Positions 1 through 8,822 of a stretch of DNA of 64,000 nucleotides are shown piece after piece; positions within the stretch are counted from its first letter, which is position 1, and each line of letters opens with the position of its first letter. The stretch is from DASRDU01 sp046331565 (lineage in GTDB: Bacteria > Acidobacteriota > Blastocatellia > RBC074). The stretch spans positions 372,001 to 436,000 of the forward strand of contig JAXLQP010000002.1 of the NCBI GenBank assembly GCA_046331565.1, in the 5' to 3' direction. The notes beneath the pieces are model-generated. The model saw nothing but the letters and a program-made list of their open reading frames with translations, made no database searches and was not told the origin of the DNA. The position numbers and the translations under genes were made by a program.

Positions 1-1
1 C

Positions 2-370
2 CACAAAAAAGCCCGCGAAGTTTTCGGCTACGGAGCTGGCGAACGCCTGAGTAACGAAGAACTGATCAAGGAAAAGTATCGCGGCATTCGCCCTGCGCCC
101 GGCTATCCGGCCTGCCCCGATCACACCGAAAAGCGCAAGCTGTTTGCGCTGCTTGAGGCTGAGAAAAACGCAGGCGTGCATCTGACCGAAAGCTGCGCGA
201 TGTATCCGGCAAGTTCGGTCAGCGGCTGGTATTTCGCGCATCCCGATTCGCAGTATTTCGTCGTCGGCAAAATCGCGCGCGATCAGCTCGAGGATTATGC
301 GCGACGCAAGGGAATGGAAGTGAAGGAGATCGAACGGTGGCTGGCGTCGAATCTGAGTTATGAGGTGTGA
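2..370 (+). CDS. metH: Methionine synthase, cobalamin-dependent, C-terminal part (partial)
   Basis: The open frame enters from the left edge and ends at a TGA at 368-370, giving about 122 residues. They match the activation domain of B12-dependent methionine synthase (MetH), which binds S-adenosylmethionine and helps re-methylate oxidised cobalamin. The signature RPAPGYPACPDHTEK is read at about 92-136, followed by the typical tail with TESCAMYPASSVSG and the YFVVGKI strand. MetH transfers methyl from methyltetrahydrofolate to homocysteine in the cytoplasm. The rest of the protein lies outside the window. The frame has no lesion. The identity is firm from the SAM-binding motif. It fits the B12 uptake locus at the other end of the window. 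Confidence 0.95.
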   Translation, partial: HKKAREVFGYGAGERLSNEELIKEKYRGIRPAPGYPACPDHTEKRKLFALLEAEKNAGVHLTESCAMYPASSVSGWYFAHPDSQYFVVGKIARDQLEDYARRKGMEVKEIERWLASNLSYEV

Positions 371-584
371 AGGATGAGGTGACATTCAAATCACCCGATC
401 TGACATCAAGGATTCGTCAGCGCGTAACTGTTCTGTCTTTGCTTTATCCCGGCGAGACTGAGCCAGGGGCTGACTATCGCTCTGGAAAGACTGTGCTGCC
501 TTGCTGAACCCGCCTGTCTGTTGTTCAATCTGCGTCGGCAAAATTTCTCAGCCGATTCCCTTGAAGTCCGAAGGAGAAGATGTC
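371..584. other. Intergenic spacer before the VWA gene
   Basis: No gene or repeat is evident. The last bases (572-576, AGGAG) form the ribosome binding site of the VWA gene that starts with GTG at 585. Confidence 0.5.
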
Positions 585-1334
585 GTGAAAAAACTGCTTG
601 ACCAGGTGCCTTTTCCCGATCCTGAATTTGTGGATAACCCGGAGCCGCGCTGCCCGTGTGTGCTGCTGCTTGATACTTCGGGTTCGATGAATGATGAACG
701 ACAGGTGGCGCAGGCGCTGACGCCGGTGCAGAAGCTGCTCAGCAATTCATCGCCGGTGCGCACGGTCAGGCCGATTGATGAACTCAATGCGGGACTCGTC
801 GCGTTCAGAGATCAGTTGATGGCTGATGAACTGGCAGTCAAGCGGGTTGAAGTTTCGCTGGTCACGTTCGGGCCGGTCAAAAGGCTGACTGACTTTCAGA
901 CGCCTGACCTGTTTCGCCCGCCCAGGCTCGCGGCTGAAGGTGACACGCCCATGGGCGCGGCGATTGAAGAGGCGATTGAACTGGTCAGCGAACGCAAGGC
1001 GGCTTACCGGCAGAACGGCATTTCGTATTACCGGCCCTGGATTTTTCTGATCAGCGACGGCGAACCGACTGACCACTGGCAGCGCGCGGCTGAAACGGTG
1101 CGCGCCGGTGAACAGGCAAAATCATTCGCCTTTTTTGCCGTCGGCGTCGAAGGCGCAAACTTCGATATTCTCAGCCGCATTTCGCTGCGCCAGCCGCTCC
1201 GGCTTGAAGGGCTGCGCTTTCAGGAAATGTTTATGTGGCTTTCGTCCTCGCTCAGCAATGTGTCGCGCTCGAAGCCGGGCGACGATGTCCCGCTGAAAAA
1301 TCCGGCAACGCCTGATGGCTGGGCTTCAGTCTGA
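585..1334 (+). CDS. VWA-domain protein, TerY-like (TerY-P triad component)
   Basis: This is a 249-residue cytoplasmic von Willebrand factor A protein. The metal-ion adhesion site is visible as DTSGSM at residues 30-35, with a later GDTPMG threonine loop and the ISDGEPTD strand-turn. I start at GTG 585 because AGGAG sits eight bases upstream; the frame stays open to 501, but that extension lacks a ribosome binding site. No signal peptide is seen. The next gene, a PP2C phosphatase, overlaps its end if read from 1315, and a kinase follows. This VWA / phosphatase / kinase order is the TerY-P triad described by comparative genomics of tellurium-resistance-like systems. The VWA protein is thought to be a metal-dependent scaffold. 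Family and context are clear; the exact role here is inference. Confidence 0.85.
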   Translation: MKKLLDQVPFPDPEFVDNPEPRCPCVLLLDTSGSMNDERQVAQALTPVQKLLSNSSPVRTVRPIDELNAGLVAFRDQLMADELAVKRVEVSLVTFGPVKRLTDFQTPDLFRPPRLAAEGDTPMGAAIEEAIELVSERKAAYRQNGISYYRPWIFLISDGEPTDHWQRAAETVRAGEQAKSFAFFAVGVEGANFDILSRISLRQPLRLEGLRFQEMFMWLSSSLSNVSRSKPGDDVPLKNPATPDGWASV

Positions 1335-2109
1335 AAATATGTGGAAGTATGGCTTTGCCTCGGTCGCCGGAACGGCGCACGTCAGAACGTCCGCGCCGGT
1401 TCAGGATGCGTGCCGCGCTGAAATCATTCACGACGCGCAGGGCAATGAAATGCTGCTCGCCGTCGCTTCTGATGGCGCGGGCAGCGCCGCCCAGGCACAC
1501 GTCGGTTCAGCCCTCGCGTGTGATTTGTTCGTGGCCGAAGTGAAAGCGCATTTCAGCGGCAGCGGTGAATGGCAACATCTGGCTGACGGGTTCATCGAAA
1601 GCTGGATTGAAAAATTTCAGCGCAGCGTCAGCGACCGGGCCATCCTTGCCGAACTGAAGCCACAGGATTTTGCCTGCACGCTGCTCGCCGCAGTCATCGG
1701 CAGCAATGAAGCTGCATATTTTCAGCTTGGTGACGGCGCAATCGTCGAATCGCGCGGCGCGGATGATGACCATTACAGTTGCGTCTGCTGGCCGCAGCAG
1801 GGCGAATATGCCAACACAACCAACTTTCTGACTGATGCCGGTGCTGCCGCCAAAGCCTTTCGTGAACTGAAGGCAGGCGCGGTAAATGAGGTCGCGCTCT
1901 TTACCGACGGCATTCAGAATCTGGTGCTGGATTATCGCTTGCAATCGGCGCACTCGCCATTCTTTGCGCCGCTCTTTGCGTGGCTGCGGCCCCGGCCCGC
2001 CGGGTATTCAGCGGAACTTTCAGCCGCGCTGGCCGCGTATCTCAATTCGGAAAAGATCAATGCGCGCACGGATGACGACAAGACGCTGCTGCTGGCAACG
2101 CGAAAGTAA
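1315..2109 (+). CDS. PP2C-type serine/threonine phosphatase (TerY-P triad component)
   Basis: The product has 264 residues and the PP2C fold motifs: ASDGAGSA near residues 51-58 with a metal-binding Asp, QLGDGAIV in the middle, FTDGIQNL later, and a C-terminal DDDKTLLL. It would remove phosphate from Ser/Thr residues using two metal ions. It is soluble, with no signal peptide. The ATG at 1315 lies inside the end of the VWA gene; a second in-frame ATG at 1339 (MWKYGFAS) is also plausible and would begin just after the VWA stop. Neither has a strong ribosome binding site, so translational coupling is likely. The partner is most likely the kinase encoded after a 250-base gap. Family is firm; substrate is inferred. 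Confidence 0.87.
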   Translation: MAGLQSENMWKYGFASVAGTAHVRTSAPVQDACRAEIIHDAQGNEMLLAVASDGAGSAAQAHVGSALACDLFVAEVKAHFSGSGEWQHLADGFIESWIEKFQRSVSDRAILAELKPQDFACTLLAAVIGSNEAAYFQLGDGAIVESRGADDDHYSCVCWPQQGEYANTTNFLTDAGAAAKAFRELKAGAVNEVALFTDGIQNLVLDYRLQSAHSPFFAPLFAWLRPRPAGYSAELSAALAAYLNSEKINARTDDDKTLLLATRK

Positions 2110-2120
2110 TAATTCAGCCT

Positions 2121-2300
2121 GTCCGCGAAGCGGACGAAGTTAACAGCAGCGGGTGGAACCCGCTGTAACGCGGGGCGCGTGACCGTCCCTGAAAGGGACG
2201 CAGTGATAAATCGCAATGCGACTCTTTCAGAGCCGGGATGTCTGCCTGCTCGCTCCGGCGGGTTGCACCAGCCGCTATTAACTTCGTTCGCTTCGCGGAC
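2121..2300. repeat. Complex inverted-repeat element between triad genes
   Basis: Outer arms of about 28 bases (GTCCGCGAAGCGGACGAAGT at 2121 and its near reverse complement ending at 2300) enclose several smaller hairpins, including GTCCCTGAAAGGGAC and GGGTGGAACCCG. There is no ORF of substance. It resembles transposase-less palindromic elements common in acidobacterial intergenic DNA. It separates the phosphatase and kinase genes. Confidence 0.7.
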
Positions 2301-2360
2301 AATACAGGCGGCTCAATGACGAGCTGAAAATCCGGCGATGCAAGGCCGCGACGTTGTTTT

Positions 2361-5081
2361 ATGACCCGGCTTTTTCACACTTCACACGCAGGACAGATTC
2401 GGCTCGGCCAGCGCATCGGGGGCGGCGGCGAAGGTGAGGTTTACGATGTGGCCGGGCGCGATGACCTCGTGGCCAAGGTTTATCACGAACCGCCTCAGCC
2501 TGAGAAAGCCGAAAAGCTGATTGTGCTGGCGCGCCTCGGCAGCGAACGGTTGTTCAGATTGTCGGCGTGGCCGGTGGATGTTTTGCGCGAGCAGCCTGAT
2601 GGTCAGGTCGTCGGCTTCAGCATGAAAAAGATCGGCGATGCTGAAGAGGTTCACACGCTGCACAGTCCGAAAAGCCGCCTGCTGAAATTTCCTGACGCTT
2701 CGTGGGCCTTTCTGATTCACGTGGCTGCCAACATTGCGCGGGCGGTGGCGGTGATGCACGAACACGGCTTCGTGATTGGCGATGTCAATCCGAAAAACAT
2801 TCTGGTCACGCGCCGGGCGACGATTCACCTGCTCGATTGTGACAGCTTTCAGGTGGCGGAAAATGGCCGGACGTTTCGCTGCGAAGGCGGCTTTGCCGAA
2901 TACACGCCGCCCGAATTGCAGGGCGTGGCCTTCCGCGAAGTTGACCGCACGCAGATGCACGATTGTTTCGGGCTGGCGGTTGTGATCTTTCAGCTTCTCT
3001 TTATGGGCAGGCATCCGTTTTCGGGCCGCTACACCGGCACGGGCGAAATGCCGCTGGAACGCGCCATCAGTGAACGACGTTTTGCGTGGGGCGCGGACGC
3101 CGCTCAAAGGCAGATGCAGCCGCCGCCCGGCACGCTTTCGCTCGCGGCGATTCCTGACGAAATAGCTGAACTCTTTCGCTGCGCTTTTCTGAGCTTCAAT
3201 CGTCCGCAGCCGACTGAGTGGATTGAAATGCTCGAACGGTTAAGCGGGGCGCTGAAAAAATGCAGCCTGCACAGCGGGCATCATTACTTTCAGAAGCTGA
3301 CGAACTGTCCCTGGTGCGACATTGAGGTGCGCGCCCGCATCAGGCTTTTCAATTTCGCGCTCGGCAAACCGGGGCAGCCGGGACAGAACTTCCGGCTGGA
3401 TGAAATCTGGCAGCAGATTGAAAGCGTTCCGGCCCCGCCCGCGCCGCTGCTGCCGCCTGATCGCACGCTGGATGAACTGAAGCCTTCAGGTGATGCGCTG
3501 GAAATTGCGCGCAGGCGCACAAGCAGGCACTGGCTGTCGCTGCTCTTTGCCGCCATCTGCGGATTCATCATCGGCCTGGCGACGGACTTTCCGCTGGCGA
3601 TGTGGCTGCTGACGCTGGCGGGCGCGCTGGCGAAGAAAATCTCGAAACTCGACACTGTGGCGCCGCCGATGCAGACGATTTTTCATCATCAGCAGCAGGT
3701 GCCGCAGGAGCCTGACGCCACCAGAATCCAGGCCGCGAAAGAGCAGGCTGAAACCGCCTTTCGTCAGCTTGAACAGCAGTGGCACAACGAAGCCGGAAAC
3801 AATCGCTTTCTGGTCGGGCTGAGCGAACTGCAAAACCGCCGTGAAGCCTGGGAAAACCTGGTGCGAATCAGAAAATGGCATCTCAAAGAACTTGAATCAC
3901 AGACACGCGCGGCGCAACTTGGAGAATTTCTCGATCAGTTTGCCATTGCCGAATCGGACATTCAGGACATTAAACCAAGAGTCAAAACAACGCTGCTTTC
4001 ATATGGCATCGAGACGGCGGCTGATGTTTCTGAAACGAATCTGGAAAGGCTGGGCATTGACAGCCCGCTCACGAAAAGGATGCTCAGATGGCGGCAGGGT
4101 CTGGAAGAGAAATTTGTGTTTGATCCGGCGAGGGACGTGCCGCCTCAGGCGCGCCTCAAAGTCGAACGTGAAATGGATGAACTGCGGCTGAGACTGGAAC
4201 ACGAACTCAACAACGGCGCGACATACCTGCGCCGCCTCGGACATGAAATTGACGAAAGCCGCCGCAGTCTGGCTCCGCTGCTGACCGAAGCGCGCCGGGC
4301 AATGGTGCAGGCTGAACGCGATCTGGAAGCGGTGGCCAGATCATTTTCGCTCAAGCCGCTCGTCTGCATCCTGATGATTGCCTTTTTCATCGGCACGCTG
4401 ATGGAACCGGCACAGACGCCAGCCCCGCCAGCACAACCGGCGAAAGTATCCAGAGAAGAATATGACCCGCCCGCGCGCGCTGCCTCAGCAGCCACGGCGA
4501 AGGCGCTTGAATTGCACCGGCAGGGCCAGAAGCTGATGGAGCAGGAAAAATTCTTCGATGCCGCTGAAGCCTTTAAGCAAGCAGCAGAACTTGATCCGCT
4601 CGTCGGTTCGCAGGTCAAACTGGCCGAGGCTTATTACCGGATGCACTGGTTCGACCAGTCAATCGCCGCCGCCAAAGCAGCGATGCGTACGGCCATAAGT
4701 TTCGAGCATTATTACATTCTCGGTCTGGCTTACGAGGGCAACCAGCAATGGACAGAAGCCAGAGATGCCTTACGAACAGCTCTTGAACTGCGCCCGGTCT
4801 CAGACTGGTCGCCCAAATACGTTGACGGCGAACACGAGCTTAGTCTGGTACAAACCAGACTTGGCGAAGCGCCGCAGCTTATTCATCAACTGGAAGGATT
4901 CATTCGTGACAATCCGAATCTGACTGTCGAGCGGCTGAAACTCGGCAGCCTCTACCTCCAGGCCGGTGACTTCAAACGCGCCAGGGAACAGTTTCGGGAA
5001 TTGCAAACCAGAGACCAGGCACTGGCCGAAGCTCTCGACAGATTGCTCCTCCTTCATTTAATCAAAGATGAACGCCGATGA
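2361..5081 (+). CDS. Membrane protein kinase with HhH and TPR regions (TerY-P triad component)
   Basis: A 906-residue multi-domain protein. Residues 15-300 are a protein-kinase fold: glycine loop GGGGEGEVYD (20-29), VAK lysine 39, catalytic loop IGDVNPKN (139-146) in place of HRDxKxxN, and DCDSF (159-163) at the DFG position. A Cys/His-rich stretch (about 301-319) may bind zinc. Two hydrophobic helices at 391-425 and another at 665-682 suggest membrane insertion. Between them lie a coiled-coil region and a helix-hairpin-helix-like stretch (about 530-580), and residues 712-895 form TPR-like repeats. This architecture belongs to the kinase of TerY-P triads. It follows the VWA and PP2C genes on the same strand after a repeat element. 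Kinase activity is likely because Lys, Asp and Asn are kept; the target is unknown. Confidence 0.85.
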   Translation: MTRLFHTSHAGQIRLGQRIGGGGEGEVYDVAGRDDLVAKVYHEPPQPEKAEKLIVLARLGSERLFRLSAWPVDVLREQPDGQVVGFSMKKIGDAEEVHTLHSPKSRLLKFPDASWAFLIHVAANIARAVAVMHEHGFVIGDVNPKNILVTRRATIHLLDCDSFQVAENGRTFRCEGGFAEYTPPELQGVAFREVDRTQMHDCFGLAVVIFQLLFMGRHPFSGRYTGTGEMPLERAISERRFAWGADAAQRQMQPPPGTLSLAAIPDEIAELFRCAFLSFNRPQPTEWIEMLERLSGALKKCSLHSGHHYFQKLTNCPWCDIEVRARIRLFNFALGKPGQPGQNFRLDEIWQQIESVPAPPAPLLPPDRTLDELKPSGDALEIARRRTSRHWLSLLFAAICGFIIGLATDFPLAMWLLTLAGALAKKISKLDTVAPPMQTIFHHQQQVPQEPDATRIQAAKEQAETAFRQLEQQWHNEAGNNRFLVGLSELQNRREAWENLVRIRKWHLKELESQTRAAQLGEFLDQFAIAESDIQDIKPRVKTTLLSYGIETAADVSETNLERLGIDSPLTKRMLRWRQGLEEKFVFDPARDVPPQARLKVEREMDELRLRLEHELNNGATYLRRLGHEIDESRRSLAPLLTEARRAMVQAERDLEAVARSFSLKPLVCILMIAFFIGTLMEPAQTPAPPAQPAKVSREEYDPPARAASAATAKALELHRQGQKLMEQEKFFDAAEAFKQAAELDPLVGSQVKLAEAYYRMHWFDQSIAAAKAAMRTAISFEHYYILGLAYEGNQQWTEARDALRTALELRPVSDWSPKYVDGEHELSLVQTRLGEAPQLIHQLEGFIRDNPNLTVERLKLGSLYLQAGDFKRAREQFRELQTRDQALAEALDRLLLLHLIKDERR

Positions 5082-5096
5082 CTTCCAGTTCCAGCC

Positions 5097-5271
5097 AAAG
5101 CCCAGTGGCCTGAAGTCAGGGTGTCGTGGTGGAACCGGGCCGCACCCCGTAGTAACGAATTCATTCGTTGGCTGCCGAAGCGCAAGTATTCAAAGCCAAC
5201 GAATGAATTCGTTACTACGGGGGTGCGACCTGGTTTCTTTTATGTCCCCTTCACTTCAGGCCATTGGGTTT
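5097..5271. repeat. Long inverted-repeat element, family I copy 1
   Basis: The core arms read GTAGTAACGAATTCATTCGT (from 5149) and its exact complement near 5204-5225. Similarity between the two sides continues outward through GCACCCC/GGGGTGC to AGTGGCCTGAAGT / ACTTCAGGCCATT, giving about 175 bases in all. There is no coding content. A second copy lies at 11211-11322. It fills the gap between the kinase gene and the first TldD-like gene. Confidence 0.85.
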
Positions 5272-5375
5272 TAACCGGACTGTGGCTACTGTTGCCGCCA
5301 GGCCCGGAATTTTCTGCTTGCCCGCGAGCCGCCAGGTAAGTTACGTTCCGTTCCTGAGAGGAGAACCGAGCTTTT

Positions 5376-7118
5376 ATGAGAACACTCCCCCGCCTCCCCA
5401 GGCGATTGTTAGTAACCCTTGCGGGCATCATTCTGCTGACCCAGGCTGCCGCCAGCCAGCAATCACGCAAAAGCATTGTGCTGACTGCGCTCGAAGATGA
5501 ACTCAGACGCGCGCAGCAGATTCTGAAACAGAAGGGCGAACCGGCGCCTTATCTGATTTCCTACAACGTCACCGAAACGCATTACAACGTCGTCACCGCC
5601 ACGCGCGGCGCGCTGCAAAACAGCGATGGCGGCAAAGTGCGGCTGCTTGACGTTGACGTGCGCGTGGGCGATTACCAGCTTGACAACACGCATCGCGGCG
5701 GCGGTGGCGGCGGTTATTATGGCGGCGGCGCGGCAGTGCCTGTTGCCATCGAAGACGACGCCAACGCGATTCGCAGCCAGATCTGGATGGAGACTGATCG
5801 CCGCTACAAATCAGCCGTCGAACGCCTGATTCAGATCAAGGCCAACCAGGCCATCAAGGTCGAGGAAGAAGACAAATCTGATGATTTGTCGCGCGAGACT
5901 CAGCAGACCGCGATTCTGCCGACCGTCAGCCTCAGCTTCACGGCCAGCGAACGCGCCGAATGGGAAAAGAAACTCAGGGACTGGTCGGCGCTGTTCAATA
6001 AATATCCCGACCTGCTCGAATCAAACGTCATGCTGACGGCTGAGGGCGTCAACAAATACTTCGTCAGCACCGAAGGCACGACGCTGCAACACGGCGGCAC
6101 TCGTTCGCGCATCGCCATTTCGGCCCGCACCAAAGCCGAAGACGGGATGGAGCTTTACCGCTACGAAACCTTCGACGCACAGACGCCTGACCGTCTGCCG
6201 AACGAGACGGTCATCACTGCCGCGATTGAAAAGATGGCGAAAGACCTGATCGCGCTGCGCAAGGCTCCGGTCATCGAACCTTACACCGGCCCCGCGATTC
6301 TGTCGGGCCGGGCGAGCGGCGTCTTCTTTCACGAAATCTTCGGCCACCGCATCGAAGGCCATCGCCAGAAGGACGAGGACGGCGGCCAGACCTTCACCAA
6401 ACAGGTCAACAAACCGATCCTGCCCGCGTTCATTTCCGTTTACGACGACCCGACGCTGCAAAAGCTGCGCGCCGATGAGGGCGAAATTGATCTGAACGGT
6501 TATTACCAGTTCGATGACGAAGGCGTGAAGACTTCGCGCGTGACGGTGGTTGAAAACGGTATTCTCAAAAACTTTCTGATGTCGCGTTCACCGATCAAGG
6601 GCTTTCCGAACTCAAACGGACACGGGCGCAAATCCGCCGGACTGCGCGCCGTTGGACGCCAGGGCAATCTGATTGTCGAATCGTCGCAGACCGTCAGCGA
6701 AGCGAAGCTGCGCGAAATGCTGATTGCCGAATGCAAAAAGCAGGGCAAACCGTTTGGCCTGATCTTCAGCGACATTTCGGGCGGTTTCACCAACACCAGT
6801 CGCGGCGGCCCGCAATCATTCCAGGTCACGCCCGTGATGGTTTACCGCGTCTTTACTGACGGGCGGCCCGATGAACTCGTGCGCGGAGTTGATCTGATCG
6901 GCACGCCGCTCGTTTCATTCAGCAAAATCCTCGCCACCAGCGACCGCCAGGAAGTCTTCAACGGCGTGTGCGGCGCCGAATCCGGCTGGGTTCCCGTCTC
7001 CGCTGTTGCCCCAAGCATCCTGACCGCGCAGATCGAAGTGCAGAAGAAACCCAAATCAAACGACCGGCTGCCGATTCTGCCGCCGCCCGATCAGGAGAAG
7101 CCGACCGGGCGACAGTGA
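5376..7118 (+). CDS. Secreted TldD/PmbA-family metalloprotease (active-type)
   Basis: The protein has 580 residues and an N-terminal signal peptide (hydrophobic to about residue 26, ending AAAS-QQ). The TldD zinc motif HEIFGH is at 319-324, followed by RIEGH. The later Cys of the TldD site is present in GVCGAESGW, so all expected metal ligands are visible. TldD proteins are zinc proteases that cleave unfolded peptides; the classical TldD/TldE pair is cytoplasmic, whereas this one is exported. A Gly/Tyr-rich loop (109-119) is an insertion. AGGAG lies 12 bases before the ATG, a rather long spacing. A paralogue without the zinc site lies at 8823. The substrate is unknown. Confidence 0.9.
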   Translation: MRTLPRLPRRLLVTLAGIILLTQAAASQQSRKSIVLTALEDELRRAQQILKQKGEPAPYLISYNVTETHYNVVTATRGALQNSDGGKVRLLDVDVRVGDYQLDNTHRGGGGGGYYGGGAAVPVAIEDDANAIRSQIWMETDRRYKSAVERLIQIKANQAIKVEEEDKSDDLSRETQQTAILPTVSLSFTASERAEWEKKLRDWSALFNKYPDLLESNVMLTAEGVNKYFVSTEGTTLQHGGTRSRIAISARTKAEDGMELYRYETFDAQTPDRLPNETVITAAIEKMAKDLIALRKAPVIEPYTGPAILSGRASGVFFHEIFGHRIEGHRQKDEDGGQTFTKQVNKPILPAFISVYDDPTLQKLRADEGEIDLNGYYQFDDEGVKTSRVTVVENGILKNFLMSRSPIKGFPNSNGHGRKSAGLRAVGRQGNLIVESSQTVSEAKLREMLIAECKKQGKPFGLIFSDISGGFTNTSRGGPQSFQVTPVMVYRVFTDGRPDELVRGVDLIGTPLVSFSKILATSDRQEVFNGVCGAESGWVPVSAVAPSILTAQIEVQKKPKSNDRLPILPPPDQEKPTGRQ

Positions 7119-7145
7119 GATCAGGGGACAGGGAGATGACGGCGG

Positions 7146-7481
7146 ATGATTCATATCATTCGTTCACGCGCGACAAAGCAGCAGGTGGAAGAGATGCTGA
7201 AAGAGCTTGAAGATTCCATCAAGCTGGTCGTGGACATTCGGCGTGGTATCCTCGCTGGTGGAGGCGAGCTTCACTCAGACTGTGAAGAAAAGTTGCTTGA
7301 CGATGGCAGCAGGCAGGAAGACATCTGGGGCGCAGGATGGGAACCTGATATAAAACAGATTACGTATGATTCGATAATTAATATCAGGCCGGGACAGAAT
7401 AATTTTTCGAGGATGATAACTGACCCGGGGATTCGTAACCAGGTGCAGGAAATCATCAGGCGGTTACTGGAGGGAGTATGA
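7146..7481 (+). CDS. DUF5674 family protein
   Basis: A soluble 111-residue protein starting MIHIIRSRATKQQVEEML. The sequence pattern of an N-terminal helix, a central LVVDIRRGILAGGGELHSD and then IWGAGW matches what I know as DUF5674, a small family of unknown function. No signal or membrane segment is present. It begins 27 bases after the TldD-like gene and overlaps the next gene in an ATGA arrangement (7478-7481), so the two are almost certainly translated together. Family assignment comes from memory of its pattern and is moderately sure. No biochemical role is claimed. Confidence 0.75.
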   Translation: MIHIIRSRATKQQVEEMLKELEDSIKLVVDIRRGILAGGGELHSDCEEKLLDDGSRQEDIWGAGWEPDIKQITYDSIINIRPGQNNFSRMITDPGIRNQVQEIIRRLLEGV

Positions 7482-7843
7482 AAGAACGGGAAAAATTCAG
7501 AGAGCAGTTTGTCAGTCATCCAGTCACGGTACGCCTGCAAAATCTGATAAATCATCTTGCCCGCGTCGAGTCCCAGGCAGGTGATCCGGCGCAGTCTGAA
7601 TTCGTCCGGGCTGTGGTCAGAGAAAGCATGTTCTTTATTGAATACATTGTCCCTGATATAGAACTGAATTTGCAGGTAGAACTTGTCGAACTTCAGCGAC
7701 TACTCGCGCGCTGGTATCACCACTGGGCAGAGTTCCAGGCGGACGAAGCGCAGCGGGAATCAGTGGCGGAACAGGCGGGCGAATGGTCAAAGCGACTGCG
7801 CACGGCCAATGCGGCCTTACAGCCTGCGCGGGAAGTGGCCTGA
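7478..7843 (+). CDS. Hypothetical protein, helical, coupled to DUF5674
   Basis: This 121-residue protein is not recognised. It is predicted to be almost all helix, charged at both ends, with a Trp/His-rich piece (RWYHHWAEFQADEAQRE) and no cysteine, signal peptide or membrane segment. The ATG overlaps the stop of the DUF5674 gene by four bases, which implies translational coupling and perhaps a physical partnership. The pair could resemble a small two-gene module, but nothing in either protein identifies a toxin or nuclease. It lies between two secreted TldD-like genes and is followed after 18 bases by a TPR gene. Confidence 0.7.
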   Translation: MKEREKFREQFVSHPVTVRLQNLINHLARVESQAGDPAQSEFVRAVVRESMFFIEYIVPDIELNLQVELVELQRLLARWYHHWAEFQADEAQRESVAEQAGEWSKRLRTANAALQPAREVA

Positions 7844-7861
7844 TGCCAAAGGGTGAAGCCG

Positions 7862-8797
7862 ATGAAACACCTCAGCCGATTATTGATTTTTCTGTTACTG
7901 ACTACTGCTGTGAGCTTTGCGCAGAATGATCCGCTCGAATATCCGGCGAAGCTTTTCAACAGCGGCAATTTTGACGGGGCGATTCAGGAGCTGGACAAGC
8001 TGCTGGCCAGAATGCCGAACTTCCCTCCTGCATTGACGCTGCGCGGAAATGCGAAAAAGAGCAAAGGCGACGTTGAAGGCGCGCTGGCCGATTTCAACCG
8101 GGCGCTGGAAATCAGTCCGAAAAATGTGCTGGCGCTTTACGGGCGCGGCGCGATCCGCTTTGACAAGGGCGACAATGACGGCGCGATTGCTGATTTTGAT
8201 GCGGCCATTGCAGTTCAGAAAAACATTTACATGATCTGGCAGGGGCGCGGGCAGGCCCGGCGCGCCCGGGGCGACAATGCAGGCGCGGTTGAGGATTTCA
8301 CTCGTGTCATCGAACTCAGGCCGGAATTTGTTGAAGCTTACGCCGGTCGCGGCGAAGCACTCCGGCAACTGGGTAAACTGACTGAAGCCCTCGCCGATTA
8401 CACAAAGGCCATCGAACTGAACCCGAAGATTTATGTGCTGTATTACAACCGCGCCGGGTTGCGCGCCATCAACAAGGATCCTGACGGAGCCATTGCTGAT
8501 TACGACAAAGCCATCCAACTGAACCCGCAGGATGCTGACTGCTGGCTGCAACGCGCCATCGCGCATTACGACAAAGGCAATTATGCTCAGTCCATCAGCG
8601 ATTATAGCAAAGCCATTGAACTGAACCCGCAATCTGCTGAAGCGTATGCCGGGCGCGGAATTTCGCTGCTCTGGCAGATGAAGGATGCTGATGCCCGGAA
8701 GGATTTTGATCAGGCGCTCAAACTTGATCCGGGAATGAAAGATGCGCTGAAAGTGCGCATTGAATATGCCGCCTTCAAACGAGACCAGAAGAAATAA
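7862..8797 (+). CDS. Secreted TPR-repeat protein
   Basis: The gene encodes 311 residues: a signal peptide (MKHLSRLLIFLLLTTAVSFA) and then about eight tetratricopeptide repeats of 34 residues, with the recurring pattern A-x-x-D-Y-x-K-A-I-x-L-N-P. It therefore acts outside the cytoplasm, probably as a protein-binding scaffold. I take the ATG at 7862 because AAAGGG lies eight bases upstream; an in-frame GTG at 7853 overlaps that site. It sits between the two TldD-like genes, with 25 bases to the next start, and may form a complex with them. That link is inferred only from position. Confidence 0.88.
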   Translation: MKHLSRLLIFLLLTTAVSFAQNDPLEYPAKLFNSGNFDGAIQELDKLLARMPNFPPALTLRGNAKKSKGDVEGALADFNRALEISPKNVLALYGRGAIRFDKGDNDGAIADFDAAIAVQKNIYMIWQGRGQARRARGDNAGAVEDFTRVIELRPEFVEAYAGRGEALRQLGKLTEALADYTKAIELNPKIYVLYYNRAGLRAINKDPDGAIADYDKAIQLNPQDADCWLQRAIAHYDKGNYAQSISDYSKAIELNPQSAEAYAGRGISLLWQMKDADARKDFDQALKLDPGMKDALKVRIEYAAFKRDQKK

Positions 8798-8822
8798 CAG
8801 GCTGCCCCCAAATCATCTCTCC

